Assembly (NCBI GenBank): GCA_959599095.1
Contig: CAUGGC010000002.1
Span: forward strand, 62,001-126,000
Reading direction: 5' to 3'
From: an uncultured Collinsella sp.
Lineage (GTDB): Bacteria; Actinomycetota; Coriobacteriia; Coriobacteriales; Coriobacteriaceae
DNA: 64,000 nt
The position numbers and the translations under genes were made by a program. Position 1 is the first letter of the stretch. Every line of letters begins with the position of its first letter. This document shows positions 7,628-15,939 of this stretch, one piece after another. The notes beneath the pieces were generated by a model. The model was not told where the DNA came from. It saw only the letters and a list, made by a program, of their open reading frames with translations, and ran no database searches.

Positions 7628-8572
7628 GTGGCGTTCAACCATAAGCACCTGATCGACATTACCGAGTACTCCGAAGAGGATATCAAGCTCATCCTCGAGA
7701 CCGCCAAGGCGTTCTCCGAGGTCAACGAGCGTGCGATCAAGAAGGTCCCCACGCTCAAGGGCAAGACCATCGTCAACATGTTCAACGAGCCCTCGACGCG
7801 CACCCGCAGCTCCTTCGAACTCGCCGAGAAGCGTCTTTCGGCCGACAGCCTCAACTTTGGCGGCTCCTCGACCTCCACGGTCAAGGGTGAGAGCCTCGTC
7901 GACACCGTCGAGACCCTCAACGCCTACAAGATCGACTGCATCGTCGTGCGCGATAAGCACGCCGGTGCTCCCTACATCGTCACGCAGAACTCGCCCGCGA
8001 GCGTCATCTGCGCCGGCGACGGCAAGCACAACCATCCCACGCAGGCCCTTCTCGACCTGTACACCATCTGGGAGCACAAGGGTGACTTCCACGGTCTGAA
8101 GGTCGCTGTCGTCGGCGACATCTCCCACTCCCGTGTCTGCGGCTCGCTGATCCCCGCGTTGAAGATCATGGGCTGCGAGACCTACGCCGTCGCCCCCGGC
8201 ACGCTGCTGCCGCCGGCGCCCGAGGTCCTGGGCTGCGACCACGTGACGAGCGATCTCGATTCCGTCCTGCCCGAGCTGGACGTCGTCTACATGCTGCGCG
8301 TGCAGCAGGAGCGCCTCGAGGGTGCCCCGTTCCCGACCATTCGCGAGTACCACAAGCTCTTCGGCCTGACCAAGGACCGCGAGAAGCTCATGAAGCCCGA
8401 CGCGATCATCTGCCACCCGGGCCCCATCAACCGCGGTGTCGAGTTCGACTCCTATATGGCCGACCACCCGCAACGCTCCGTCATCCTGGAGCAGGTCTAC
8501 GCCGGTATCTGCGTGCGTATGGCTATCCTGTATCTGCTGCTTGGAGGTGCCGATAATGGCCTTGCTTCTTAA
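7628..8572 (+). CDS. pyrB: aspartate carbamoyltransferase catalytic chain
   Basis: A 314-residue ATCase catalytic subunit, making carbamoyl-aspartate in the second step of UMP synthesis. The carbamoyl-phosphate loop NEPSTRTRSSFE and the HPTQALLD motif are present. An in-frame GTG at 7616 overlaps the GGAGG (7612-7616) that should serve as the ribosome-binding site, so I use the GTG at 7628, 11 bases after it. No regulatory chain (pyrI) is nearby, so the enzyme is probably the unregulated trimer type. The 3' end overlaps pyrC by 17 bases, suggesting translational coupling. Confidence 0.95.
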   Translation: MAFNHKHLIDITEYSEEDIKLILETAKAFSEVNERAIKKVPTLKGKTIVNMFNEPSTRTRSSFELAEKRLSADSLNFGGSSTSTVKGESLVDTVETLNAYKIDCIVVRDKHAGAPYIVTQNSPASVICAGDGKHNHPTQALLDLYTIWEHKGDFHGLKVAVVGDISHSRVCGSLIPALKIMGCETYAVAPGTLLPPAPEVLGCDHVTSDLDSVLPELDVVYMLRVQQERLEGAPFPTIREYHKLFGLTKDREKLMKPDAIICHPGPINRGVEFDSYMADHPQRSVILEQVYAGICVRMAILYLLLGGADNGLAS

Positions 8573-9845
8573 GAATGCCCACGTCGTCGACCCGTCCGTC
8601 GAGCTTGACGGTGTCGTTGACGTCCTGATTGACGGCGACAAGATCGCCGAGGTCGGCGAGAATCTCGCCGTCGAGGGAGCCGAGGTCCGCGACCTTTCCG
8701 GCAAGTACCTCGTCCCTGGCCTGGTGGATATGCACGTTCACCTTCGCGAGCCCGGCTACGAGGTCAAAGAGGACATCGAGAGCGGCACCCGCGCAGCTGC
8801 CAAGGGCGGCTTTACCGGCGTGTGCGCCATGCCCAACACCGATCCCGTCACCGATAACGGCACCGTCGTGGAGTTCGTCAAGTCCCGCGCTGCCGAGGTC
8901 GGTCACTGCCGCGTCTATCCGTCGGGCGCCATGACCCGCGGTCTTAAGGGCGAGGCCATGTCCGAGATGGGCGATATGGTCGCCCACGGCGCCGTCGCCT
9001 TCACCGACGACGGTCGCGGCGTGCAGGGCGCGGGTATGCTCCGTCGCTGCATGGACTACGGCAAGATGTTCGGCAAGGTCTTTATGAGCCATTGCCAGGA
9101 CGAGGACCTGGTCGGCCACGGCCAGATCAACGAGGGCAAGGTCTCGACCCGTCTGGCTCTCGAGGGCTGGCCGGCTGCCGGCGAGGAGCTCCAGATCGCC
9201 CGCGACATCGAGATCGCCAAGCTGACCGGTGCCAAGCTGCACATCCAGCACATCTCCACCGCTCACGGTCTCGAGCTCGTGCGTGCCGGTAAGGCCGCTG
9301 GCGTCCAGGTGACCTGCGAGGCCACCCCGCACCACATGTTTCTGACCGAGAACGACTTGGACGAGACCTACAACACCTCGCTCAAGGTCAATCCGCCGCT
9401 GCGCACCGAGGAGGATGCCGAGGCCATCCGTCAGGGCGTCATCGACGGCACCGTCGACGTTATCGTCACCGATCACGCTCCTCACACCCCGTGGGAGAAG
9501 GCCCGTGAGTTCGAGCTTGCGCCCTTTGGTATGATCGGCCTCGAGACCTCGCTGTCGCTCGTACTCACCGAGCTGGTCAACACGGGCAAGATGAGCATGG
9601 GCCGCATGGTCGAGCTCATGGCCATCAAGCCGCGTGAGATCCTGGGTCTCGACCAGGTTCAGGTCAAGGCGGGCTCCGTTGCCGACCTGACCGTGTTCGA
9701 CGCGTCCGCCACCTGGACGGTTGGCGAGGACGGTTACGAGTCGCGCGCCGAGAACTCCGGTTTTGCCGGCCGCACGCTCACCGGTCGTGCCACCGATGTG
9801 TTTGTCGGCGGTAAGCAGACGCTTGCCGACGGCTGCATCTGCTAG
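8556..9845 (+). CDS. pyrC: dihydroorotase
   Basis: A 429-residue amidohydrolase closing carbamoyl-aspartate to dihydroorotate. DMHVHLREPGYEVKEDI carries the first metal-binding H-x-H and the substrate-binding Arg. Later metal and catalytic segments are HIQHIS, CEATPHH and TDHAPH. The length and motifs match the class I (PyrC, multifunctional-type) dihydroorotases rather than the short E. coli type. The ATG at 8556 has GGAGG eight bases upstream, inside the end of pyrB. Upstream in-frame codons belong to pyrB in another frame. Confidence 0.95.
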   Translation: MALLLKNAHVVDPSVELDGVVDVLIDGDKIAEVGENLAVEGAEVRDLSGKYLVPGLVDMHVHLREPGYEVKEDIESGTRAAAKGGFTGVCAMPNTDPVTDNGTVVEFVKSRAAEVGHCRVYPSGAMTRGLKGEAMSEMGDMVAHGAVAFTDDGRGVQGAGMLRRCMDYGKMFGKVFMSHCQDEDLVGHGQINEGKVSTRLALEGWPAAGEELQIARDIEIAKLTGAKLHIQHISTAHGLELVRAGKAAGVQVTCEATPHHMFLTENDLDETYNTSLKVNPPLRTEEDAEAIRQGVIDGTVDVIVTDHAPHTPWEKAREFELAPFGMIGLETSLSLVLTELVNTGKMSMGRMVELMAIKPREILGLDQVQVKAGSVADLTVFDASATWTVGEDGYESRAENSGFAGRTLTGRATDVFVGGKQTLADGCIC

Positions 9846-9937
9846 CATAGCCTTATCGCTTTTGTGCGCGGCGCCCTTGCGGTGCCGCGCTTTCTGTTCG
9901 TTTGGACCATGCAACCGCATGGGGGATTGGAGCGTCT

Positions 9938-10729
9938 ATGCCCACACCTTCCACTGCACGCATGCACGACTTCGAGGTCGTCTCGAACCGGGAGATTGCC
10001 GACGGCATCTTCTCGCTCGTCATCTCGGCCCCCAAGCTTGCAAGTGCGCTCAAGCCCGGTCAGTTTGTGAACATCGCCGTACCCGGCGATGCGTCCTCGC
10101 TGCTTCGCGTGCCCCTGAGCTACTACCGCGCCGACGCCGAGGCTGGCACCGTCGAGCTGTGGTACGCCGTCGTGGGCGACGATACCCGTCGTTTGTCCCA
10201 GATGGGCCCTGGCTCCACCTCTAACCTGCTGGGCCCCTGTGGCCGTGGCTGGATGGTACCCGAGGGCACCAGGAAGGCCCTGCTCGTCGCCGGTGGCATC
10301 GGTGTTCCGCCCGTGCTGTGCCTTGCCGACAAGCTTGCCGAGCAGGGTGTAGCCGTCGACGTGTGCCTGGGCTTTGGCACCGCGTCCAAGGCCGTGGGCG
10401 TCGATGAGTTCCGCGCGCTGTGCGATACGGTTAACGTGTGCACCGATGATGGCACGCTGGGCACGCACGGTTTTTGCACCGACCCGGCAGCCGAGCTGCT
10501 CGGCGAGGGCGGCTACGACTATGTGGCCAGCTGCGGCCCCGCTGTCATGATGAAGAAAGTCGCCGCCGCTGCCGCCGAGGCCGGTGCGTACTGCGAGGTG
10601 TCGCTTGAGCGCATGATGAGCTGTGGCTTTGGCGCCTGCAACACCTGCAATGTCGAGACGGTCGACGGTATGAAAGGTGCTTGCATGTGCGGCCCCGTGT
10701 TCGATGCTTCCAAGGTGGTGGTCTTCTAG
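9938..10729 (+). CDS. pyrK: dihydroorotate dehydrogenase B, electron-transfer subunit
   Basis: A 264-residue FAD and [2Fe-2S] protein that passes electrons from dihydroorotate, via PyrD, to NAD+. The N-terminal half is a ferredoxin-reductase-like FAD/NAD fold (PGQFVNIAVPG, LLVAGGIGVPPV). The C-terminal cluster motif is CGFGACNTCN...GACMCGPVF. I start at the ATG at 9938, with GGAG five bases before; an ATG at 9908 has no such site. It overlaps pyrD by one base (TAGTG). Pairing with pyrD marks the NAD-dependent class 1B enzyme, as expected of an anaerobe. Confidence 0.94.
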   Translation: MPTPSTARMHDFEVVSNREIADGIFSLVISAPKLASALKPGQFVNIAVPGDASSLLRVPLSYYRADAEAGTVELWYAVVGDDTRRLSQMGPGSTSNLLGPCGRGWMVPEGTRKALLVAGGIGVPPVLCLADKLAEQGVAVDVCLGFGTASKAVGVDEFRALCDTVNVCTDDGTLGTHGFCTDPAAELLGEGGYDYVASCGPAVMMKKVAAAAAEAGAYCEVSLERMMSCGFGACNTCNVETVDGMKGACMCGPVFDASKVVVF

Positions 10730-11652
10730 TGGGTACCGTGAACATGGCCGTCGATTTCGGCGGCGTCAAGATGCAGAACCCCATCAACACCGCAGCCGGT
10801 ACCTTTGGCTACGGTTGGCAGTTCCAGAACTTCTTTGATGTTTCCCAGCTGGGCGCCATCACCACCAAGGGTTGCGCAGCTGAGCCCTGGCCCGGCAATC
10901 CCGCGCCCCGCATGGCCGAGATTCCCGGCGGTATGATCAACTCCGTGGGCCTTCAGAACCCCGGCGTGGCTGCCTTTGCCCGCGAGTCCGGTCCGTGGCT
11001 CGAACAGCTGTCCAAGGACGGCTGCCAGGTCATCTGTCAGGTTGCCGGCCACTCCGTTGACGAGTTTGTCCGCGCGCTCGAGATGTATGCCGAGCTGTGC
11101 CCCTGGGCTGCCGGCTACGAGATCAACGTGAGCTGCCCTAATATCGCCGCCGGCGGTGCCGCCATGGGCTCTACGCCCGAGGGCGCCTCATCCGTTATGG
11201 CTGCCTGCCGCAAGGTGACCGATAAGCCGCTGTTCGTGAAGATGGCGCCGGTCAACGTCGCCGAGATTGCCAAGGCCCTCGAGGCTGCCGGCGCCGACGG
11301 CCTTTCGGTCATCAACTCCATTCAGGGCATGGCCATCGACGTCCATACCCGCAAGTCCCGCGTGGCCAAGCCCAAGGGCGGCCTTTCGGGCCCGCTGTGC
11401 CACCACATCGCCGTGCGCATGGTCTGGGAGGTTGCCCAGGCCGTCGATATCCCCATCAACGGCGTCGGCGGTGTCATGACCGGCGAGGATGCGGCCGAGT
11501 TTATCCTGGCCGGCGCCACCTGCGTGTCGGTCGGCATGGCCAACTTCGTCGATCCGTGCGCTTCGCTCAAGATCGCGCATGAGCTCGAGGCCTGGGCTGA
11601 GTCCCAGGGCGTGAAGGACATCAACGAACTGGTAGGTGCTTTCGAATGCTAG
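10729..11652 (+). CDS. pyrD: dihydroorotate dehydrogenase B (NAD+), catalytic subunit
   Basis: A 307-residue FMN barrel oxidising dihydroorotate to orotate. The active-site cysteine of class 1 enzymes is in INVSCPN. INGVGGVMTGEDAAEFILAGA is the phosphate-binding C-terminal part. The GTG at 10729 overlaps the pyrK stop by one base and AAGGTGG precedes it; GTG 10738 and ATG 10744 are alternatives. It works as a complex with PyrK. The 3' end overlaps pyrF by seven bases. Confidence 0.95.
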   Translation: MGTVNMAVDFGGVKMQNPINTAAGTFGYGWQFQNFFDVSQLGAITTKGCAAEPWPGNPAPRMAEIPGGMINSVGLQNPGVAAFARESGPWLEQLSKDGCQVICQVAGHSVDEFVRALEMYAELCPWAAGYEINVSCPNIAAGGAAMGSTPEGASSVMAACRKVTDKPLFVKMAPVNVAEIAKALEAAGADGLSVINSIQGMAIDVHTRKSRVAKPKGGLSGPLCHHIAVRMVWEVAQAVDIPINGVGGVMTGEDAAEFILAGATCVSVGMANFVDPCASLKIAHELEAWAESQGVKDINELVGAFEC

Positions 11653-12362
11653 AGACCGATGCCCGCGACCGCGTAATCGTCGCTCTCGACTGCGACCGCG
11701 AGCGTGCGCTCGAGCTCGCCCACGAGCTTTCGGGCCATGCCGCCTGGCTTAAGGTTGGTATGACGCTCTATTACGCTGAGGGCCCCGAGATCGTCAAGAC
11801 CTTTAAGGACCTGGGCTTTAAGGTCTTCCTTGACCTTAAGTTCCATGATATTCCGCATCAGGTTCGCGGTGCCGCCCGCTCGGCCTCGCTTGCCGGTGCC
11901 GACCTGCTTTCGGTCCACGGCTTGGGTTCGGGCGCCATGCTCGCTGCCTGCCGCGAGGGTGCCGAGGAGGCGCGCGAGGACCGCGCCAAGCTCGTCGCCA
12001 TCACCGTGCTCACGAGCATGAATCAGGATGCCTTGAGCGAGATTGGCGTCGAGTCGCCCGTGGCCGAGGAGGCCGCCCGCCTGGCAAAGCTCGCTCAGGC
12101 CAACGGCATCGATGGCATCGTGTGCTCGCCGATGGAGGCTCACGACATGCGTGAGCTGTTGGGTCCCGATGCCCTGATCGTGACTCCGGGTGTGCGTCCG
12201 GTTGGTGCCGCCCTTGGTGACCAGTCCCGTGTGGCGACGCCTTCCCAGGCTATCGAGCGAGGCGCAAGCCACATTGTGGTGGGCCGTCCCATCACCGGCG
12301 CCGACGATCCGGTCGCCGCCTTTGACGCCATCGTCGTCGAGCTGGTCGAAAACGTCGCGTAA
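11646..12362 (+). CDS. pyrF: orotidine 5'-phosphate decarboxylase
   Basis: A 238-residue TIM barrel making UMP from OMP. The catalytic Asp-Lys-Asp array is visible in FLDLKFHDIPHQV, and the C-terminal phosphate loop as VTPGVRP...VVGRPIT. It ends the pyr operon; carA, carB and pyrE are not in the window and must lie elsewhere. The ATG sits within the last codons of pyrD. A long imperfect hairpin follows at 12408. Confidence 0.96.
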   Translation: MLETDARDRVIVALDCDRERALELAHELSGHAAWLKVGMTLYYAEGPEIVKTFKDLGFKVFLDLKFHDIPHQVRGAARSASLAGADLLSVHGLGSGAMLAACREGAEEAREDRAKLVAITVLTSMNQDALSEIGVESPVAEEAARLAKLAQANGIDGIVCSPMEAHDMRELLGPDALIVTPGVRPVGAALGDQSRVATPSQAIERGASHIVVGRPITGADDPVAAFDAIVVELVENVA

Positions 12363-12407
12363 AAGATTCCCCTAAGTCACCACTTTTGGGTCTCATTAGC
12401 ACAAAAT

Positions 12408-12465
12408 AGCCCCTGTGCCTGCGTAAACTTTCCCATCCTTTGTGTGGAATCGCAGGTCAGGGGCT
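12408..12465. terminator. long hairpin after the pyr operon
   Basis: AGCCCCTG...CCTGCG (12408-12423) pairs with CGCAGG...CAGGGGCT (12451-12465) around a short bulge, giving about 14 pairs. No good T-tract follows on the plus strand, so termination is only inferred from position. Confidence 0.4.
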
Positions 12466-12484
12466 TAACTTTGGGCGCAGTATA

Positions 12485-12513
12485 TTGCACTTTTTGCGGG
12501 TATCGTCTAACCT
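12485..12513 (+). promoter_or_regulatory. promoter candidate for mihF-gmk-rpoZ-thiI
   Basis: TTGCAC (12485-12490), a 17-base spacer and TAACCT (12508-12513) form a plausible sigma-A promoter 90 bases before mihF. A dyad, GGCATTTT (12529-12536) with AAAATGCC (12553-12560), lies just downstream. Confidence 0.5.
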
Positions 12514-12601
12514 ATGGACCCGCGATTGGGCATTTTGTACGTTCTACGTGCTAAAATGCCAATTATTGAATCAGATATAACCCAACTATTTGGAGGTACG
12601 A

Positions 12602-12910
12602 ATGGCACTCCCTCAGCTTACCGATGAGCAGCGCAAGCAGGCTCTTGAGAAGGCTGCTGCCGCACGTCACGCCCGCGCTGAGCTTCGCGAGCAGATCAAG
12701 AAGGGCGAGAAGTCCCTCGAGTCCGTGCTCAACTCCGATGACCCCATTGCTTCCCGCATGAAGGTTTCCACCCTCATCGAGTCTCTCCCCGGTTATGGCA
12801 AGGCCAAGGCCGCCAAGATCATGGAGGAGCTCGGTATCTCCGCTACCCGTCGCGTCCAGGGCCTCGGTGTCCGTCAGCGCGAGCAGCTCCTCGAGCAGCT
12901 GACCAAATAA
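12602..12910 (+). CDS. mihF: integration host factor, actinobacterial type (mIHF)
   Basis: A 102-residue basic DNA-binding protein of the mycobacterial-IHF family, which bends and compacts the nucleoid and is unrelated to the HU-fold IHF. The C-terminal helix-two-turn-helix region contains LIESLPGYGKAKAAKIMEELGIS, and the tail has LGVRQREQLLEQL. GGAGG precedes the ATG by five bases; an in-frame ATG at 12590 lies upstream of that site. The mihF-gmk-rpoZ order is a hallmark of Actinobacteria, which makes this the clearest lineage marker in the window. Confidence 0.93.
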   Translation: MALPQLTDEQRKQALEKAAAARHARAELREQIKKGEKSLESVLNSDDPIASRMKVSTLIESLPGYGKAKAAKIMEELGISATRRVQGLGVRQREQLLEQLTK

Positions 12911-13480
12911 GTGAGCGCTCAGGATTCCAAGCTCTTTGTGATTTCTGGACCGTCAGGCGCGGGCAAGGGCACGCTCGTCACTCGTGTGCGCGAGCGTCGC
13001 TCTAACCTGGGCCTGACGGTTTCGGCTACCACGCGAGCACCACGCAAAGGCGAGGTCGACGGCGTCAACTACTTTTTTCTGACGCGCGAGGAGTTCGACC
13101 GCCGCGTGGCAAACGGCGAGTTTGTTGAGTGGGCCGAGGTCCACGGTAACTGCTACGGCACGTTGGTGAGCGAGGTTACATCCAAGCTTGCCTCGGGCGC
13201 GTCTCTGATTTTGGAGATCGATGTCCAGGGCGCCCTGCAGGTGAAGGAGCGTTTCCCCGAGGCCGTGCTGATCTTTATCAAGCCGCCTTCGCTTGAGGTG
13301 CTCCGCGAGCGTCTAGTCGGTCGCGGTACCGAGACGCCCGAGACGATTGAGCTGCGTATGGCAAACGCCGCCGATGAGCTTGCCCTTGCCGACCGCTACG
13401 ACGACGTCGTGGTAAATGACGATCTCGACCGCGCGACCGATGAGCTCGTTCGCGTTCTCGATATGCATGAAAGGATCTGA
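12911..13480 (+). CDS. gmk: guanylate kinase
   Basis: A 189-residue P-loop kinase converting GMP to GDP. The Walker A motif is GPSGAGKGT near the N-terminus. The GMP-binding segment STATRAPRKGEVDGVNY and FVEWAEVHGNCYGT are typical. The GTG start follows the mihF stop directly (TAAGTG) and no clear ribosome-binding site is seen, so its translation probably depends on ribosomes finishing mihF. Confidence 0.95.
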   Translation: MSAQDSKLFVISGPSGAGKGTLVTRVRERRSNLGLTVSATTRAPRKGEVDGVNYFFLTREEFDRRVANGEFVEWAEVHGNCYGTLVSEVTSKLASGASLILEIDVQGALQVKERFPEAVLIFIKPPSLEVLRERLVGRGTETPETIELRMANAADELALADRYDDVVVNDDLDRATDELVRVLDMHERI

Positions 13481-13485
13481 GGTCC

Positions 13486-13767
13486 GTGTCCGTTGTAAAG
13501 CCTTGCATCGACGATCTTCTGGAGAAGACCGATCACAACCGCTTCCTGCTTGCTTCGCTTGCCTCCAAGCGCGCCTGCGACATCAATAGCATGCTGCGTG
13601 GCCAGCACAACCGCGTGCTTGCCGTCCAGGATGTCGATGACATCACCATCGGGCTTTCCGGTGCCGATACCATCTCGATGGCTATGGACGAGATTGTCGA
13701 CGGCGACATCTCTTACGACGAGGCCCGTTACGAGAAGGCGCTCGGCCACAAGGTTGCTGAAGCCTAA
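13486..13767 (+). CDS. rpoZ: DNA-directed RNA polymerase omega subunit
   Basis: A 93-residue omega subunit, which binds the beta' C-terminus and helps RNA polymerase assemble. NRFLLASLASKRACDINSM is the conserved core (family pattern: R-F-x-L-V-x-x-A-x-K-R-A-R). The GTG start has AAAGGA and GAGG upstream. It lies five bases after gmk, the common gmk-rpoZ pair, and its TAA is directly followed by the thiI ATG. Confidence 0.93.
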   Translation: MSVVKPCIDDLLEKTDHNRFLLASLASKRACDINSMLRGQHNRVLAVQDVDDITIGLSGADTISMAMDEIVDGDISYDEARYEKALGHKVAEA

Positions 13768-15012
13768 ATGGCGGCTCGCGTCTGCCTGGTCCACTATCAC
13801 GAGGTTGGACTGAAGGGTAAGAACCGCGCACATTTTGAGCATATCCTCATGGATAACATTCAGGCGGCCTTGGCCGCCTTTTCCGTGAATGCCGTGTCTC
13901 GAATTTCCGGTTATATCCTCGTGACCTTTAACGAGCATCAGGCCGATGAGGCGGCGCGTGTCATTCGCACCGTTCCCGGCGTTGCTCGTGTGTCTTTGGC
14001 GTATCACACTAACCGCGACCCACAGGAGTACTGTGCCGCCGCCGTCAAGGCGCTGCGCGAGTATGGTCCCTTCGATTCGTTTAAGGTGCACGCCAAGCGC
14101 TCCAATACCGACTATGAGCTCACCTCGATTGACATCAATCGTCAGGTGGGCGAGGTACTGTGTGAGGCCTTCCCCGATAAAAAGGTTCAAATGCACGACC
14201 CCGATGCCATGGTGCATGTACTTGTGGTTCAGGGTAGCGTTTATGTGTACGCGCGCTCCGAGCGCGGCGTGGGCGGTCTGCCGGTGGGTTCTGCCGGCAA
14301 GGTCGTGACGCTGCTGTCGTCGGGTATCGATTCTCCGGTGGCGACTTGGATGCTCGCGCGTCGCGGTGCGGTGTGCGTGCCGGTACATTTCTCCGGTCGT
14401 CCGCAGACGCCCGATACGAGCGAGTATTTGGTGCAGGACATCATCCGTGCGCTTGAGCCGGGTGTCCAGATCGGCCGCCTGTACGTTGTGCCGTTTGGCG
14501 ACTGTCAGCGTGAGATTTCGGTCACCTGTCCCAGCAACCTGCGCGTGATCATGTATCGCCGCATTATGTATTCGGTTGCCGAGCGCATTGCACACATCGA
14601 GGGCGCCAAGGCCATCGTTACGGGTGAATCGCTTGGGCAGGTTGCCTCCCAAACGCTTGAGAACATCATGGCCGTCAACGAGGCCGTGAAGATCCCCGTG
14701 TTCCGTCCTCTCATCGGTTCGGACAAGCAGGAGATCATCGCGCGCGCCGAGGAGATCGGTACGTTCGATATCTCGACTGAGGCCGCTCCCGACTGCTGCA
14801 CGCTGTTTATGCCGCGCCGTCCCGAGACGCACGCTAAACTCGATGCCGTGCATGAGGCCCGGGAGCTGTTCGATCACGAGGAGATGATCGAGCGCCTGCT
14901 CAAGCAGACCGAGTACATCGACTTCGAGAGCAACACGTATAAGGCCCCTAAGACCTTAAAACGTAAACATTCGGAGCTTGCTCCGCGTGAGATTTACCAA
15001 GATCACGAGTAA
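13768..15012 (+). CDS. thiI: tRNA sulfurtransferase ThiI (4-thiouridine synthase)
   Basis: A 414-residue protein: an N-terminal ferredoxin-like plus THUMP RNA-binding region (to about residue 165), then a PP-loop adenylation domain with LLSSGIDSPVATWML. It activates U8 of tRNA for sulfur transfer, and in many bacteria also supplies sulfur for thiazole. The C-terminal rhodanese domain of E. coli ThiI is absent, as in Bacillus and many others; the cysteine DCCTLF is in the PP-loop half. It is directly joined to rpoZ (TAAATG) and ends the operon at a strong terminator. Confidence 0.94.
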   Translation: MAARVCLVHYHEVGLKGKNRAHFEHILMDNIQAALAAFSVNAVSRISGYILVTFNEHQADEAARVIRTVPGVARVSLAYHTNRDPQEYCAAAVKALREYGPFDSFKVHAKRSNTDYELTSIDINRQVGEVLCEAFPDKKVQMHDPDAMVHVLVVQGSVYVYARSERGVGGLPVGSAGKVVTLLSSGIDSPVATWMLARRGAVCVPVHFSGRPQTPDTSEYLVQDIIRALEPGVQIGRLYVVPFGDCQREISVTCPSNLRVIMYRRIMYSVAERIAHIEGAKAIVTGESLGQVASQTLENIMAVNEAVKIPVFRPLIGSDKQEIIARAEEIGTFDISTEAAPDCCTLFMPRRPETHAKLDAVHEARELFDHEEMIERLLKQTEYIDFESNTYKAPKTLKRKHSELAPREIYQDHE

Positions 15013-15022
15013 ATTTGTGCAT

Positions 15023-15055
15023 AGACCGACGATGCGCTTGCATCGTCGGTCTTTT
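15023..15055 (+). terminator. Rho-independent terminator of thiI
   Basis: A perfect 13-bp stem (15023-15035 with 15040-15052, AGACCGACGATGC) with a GCTT loop is followed by TTT. Confidence 0.9.
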
Positions 15056-15130
15056 GCTATCTGGGCATTTTGCGACTAAGTGCTCATTTGCTGACGTGTG
15101 CCTGAATAAATGGACAGATTTGTGCAAGGT

Positions 15131-15155
15131 TTTGGTTGGTTTTTGGTTTGACCGC
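15131..15155 (+). promoter_or_regulatory. shared comEA/recA box (copy 1)
   Basis: TTTGGTTGG-T-TTTTGG-TTT-GACCGC lies 70 bases before the comEA start. The same motif with identical spacing occurs before recA at 44559-44583 (21 of 25 positions equal). TTTGGT recurs here at 15131 and 15142, an 11-base step. A small palindrome AAAACCGGTTTT (15157-15168) follows it. Confidence 0.55.
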
Positions 15156-15225
15156 TAAAACCGGTTTTGGAGCGTGGCTGTTGCAGGGCTCTTTTCCTGA
15201 CACGATGTTGTTGGGAGGTTTTGCT

Positions 15226-15939
15226 ATGGCGCAGCGCGAACAACACGAACGGGTCAAACGGATGGACCGCTTGGCGGACAAGCTGCTCGGTCATAAGGCA
15301 GTGGTGATGGCGATACTGGTTGTCATTGCGATGGCGAGCGGCTTGGCGATGGCGAACCTTGGCGGCGGTGCCAGCGGCGTGTCTTTTGAGCGGACTGATG
15401 GTTCGGGCTCGTTGGTGGAGCCGGGATCCGGCGATGCTTCGAGTGGAAAGACATCCGAAGGCTCTTCGCCTAAGGCGTCTGCTGCGGCAGAGGTCTATGT
15501 CGATGTTGATGGCGCCGTTGTGTCGCCCGGCGTATATCGTCTCAAGGACGGCGCGCGGGTGGCTCAGGCGATTGATGCCGCCGGCGGGCTGGCGCCCGAG
15601 GCAGACGTTACGGGGCTCAATCGGGCATCTAAGGTCGTCGATGGACAGAAGATTCACGTTCCAACGGTAGGGGAGCAGCAGGCGTCCATTGCGGAAGCCG
15701 GTGTTGATGGTGGGGTTTCCGCATCATCGGGCGCGGGTGGCGCAACAGGCCTAGTAAACATCAATACGGCAAGCGCAGAAGAGCTGCAGACGCTTTCGGG
15801 CATCGGCCCCTCTATGGCCCAGTCGATTATCGATGAGCGGACAAAGAACGGTGCTTTTTCTTCGGTTGACGATCTGATGCGTGTGTCGGGAATCGGCGAG
15901 AAGAAGCTTGCCAAAATCAAAGATTGCATCTGCGTATGA
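15226..15939 (+). CDS. comEA: competence protein ComEA (DNA receptor)
   Basis: A 237-residue membrane-anchored DNA-binding protein of the natural transformation machinery. An N-terminal transmembrane segment (about 29-45, AVVMAILVVIAMASGLAMA) is followed by a Gly/Ser-rich linker. A SLBB-type domain comes next (EVYVDVDGAVVSPGVYRL). A C-terminal helix-hairpin-helix pair closes the protein (VNINTASAEELQTLSGIG and RVSGIGEKKLAKIK). I start at the ATG at 15226, seven bases after GGGAGG. The stop overlaps the comEC start (ATGA). Together with ComEC it implies at least the core of a DNA-uptake system. Confidence 0.93.
   Translation: MAQREQHERVKRMDRLADKLLGHKAVVMAILVVIAMASGLAMANLGGGASGVSFERTDGSGSLVEPGSGDASSGKTSEGSSPKASAAAEVYVDVDGAVVSPGVYRLKDGARVAQAIDAAGGLAPEADVTGLNRASKVVDGQKIHVPTVGEQQASIAEAGVDGGVSASSGAGGATGLVNINTASAEELQTLSGIGPSMAQSIIDERTKNGAFSSVDDLMRVSGIGEKKLAKIKDCICV

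Noticed and set aside
13768..15012. ThiI as truncated because it lacks the rhodanese domain
   Set aside because: Many bacteria have the shorter form of about 400 residues; all PP-loop and THUMP parts are present and a terminator follows.
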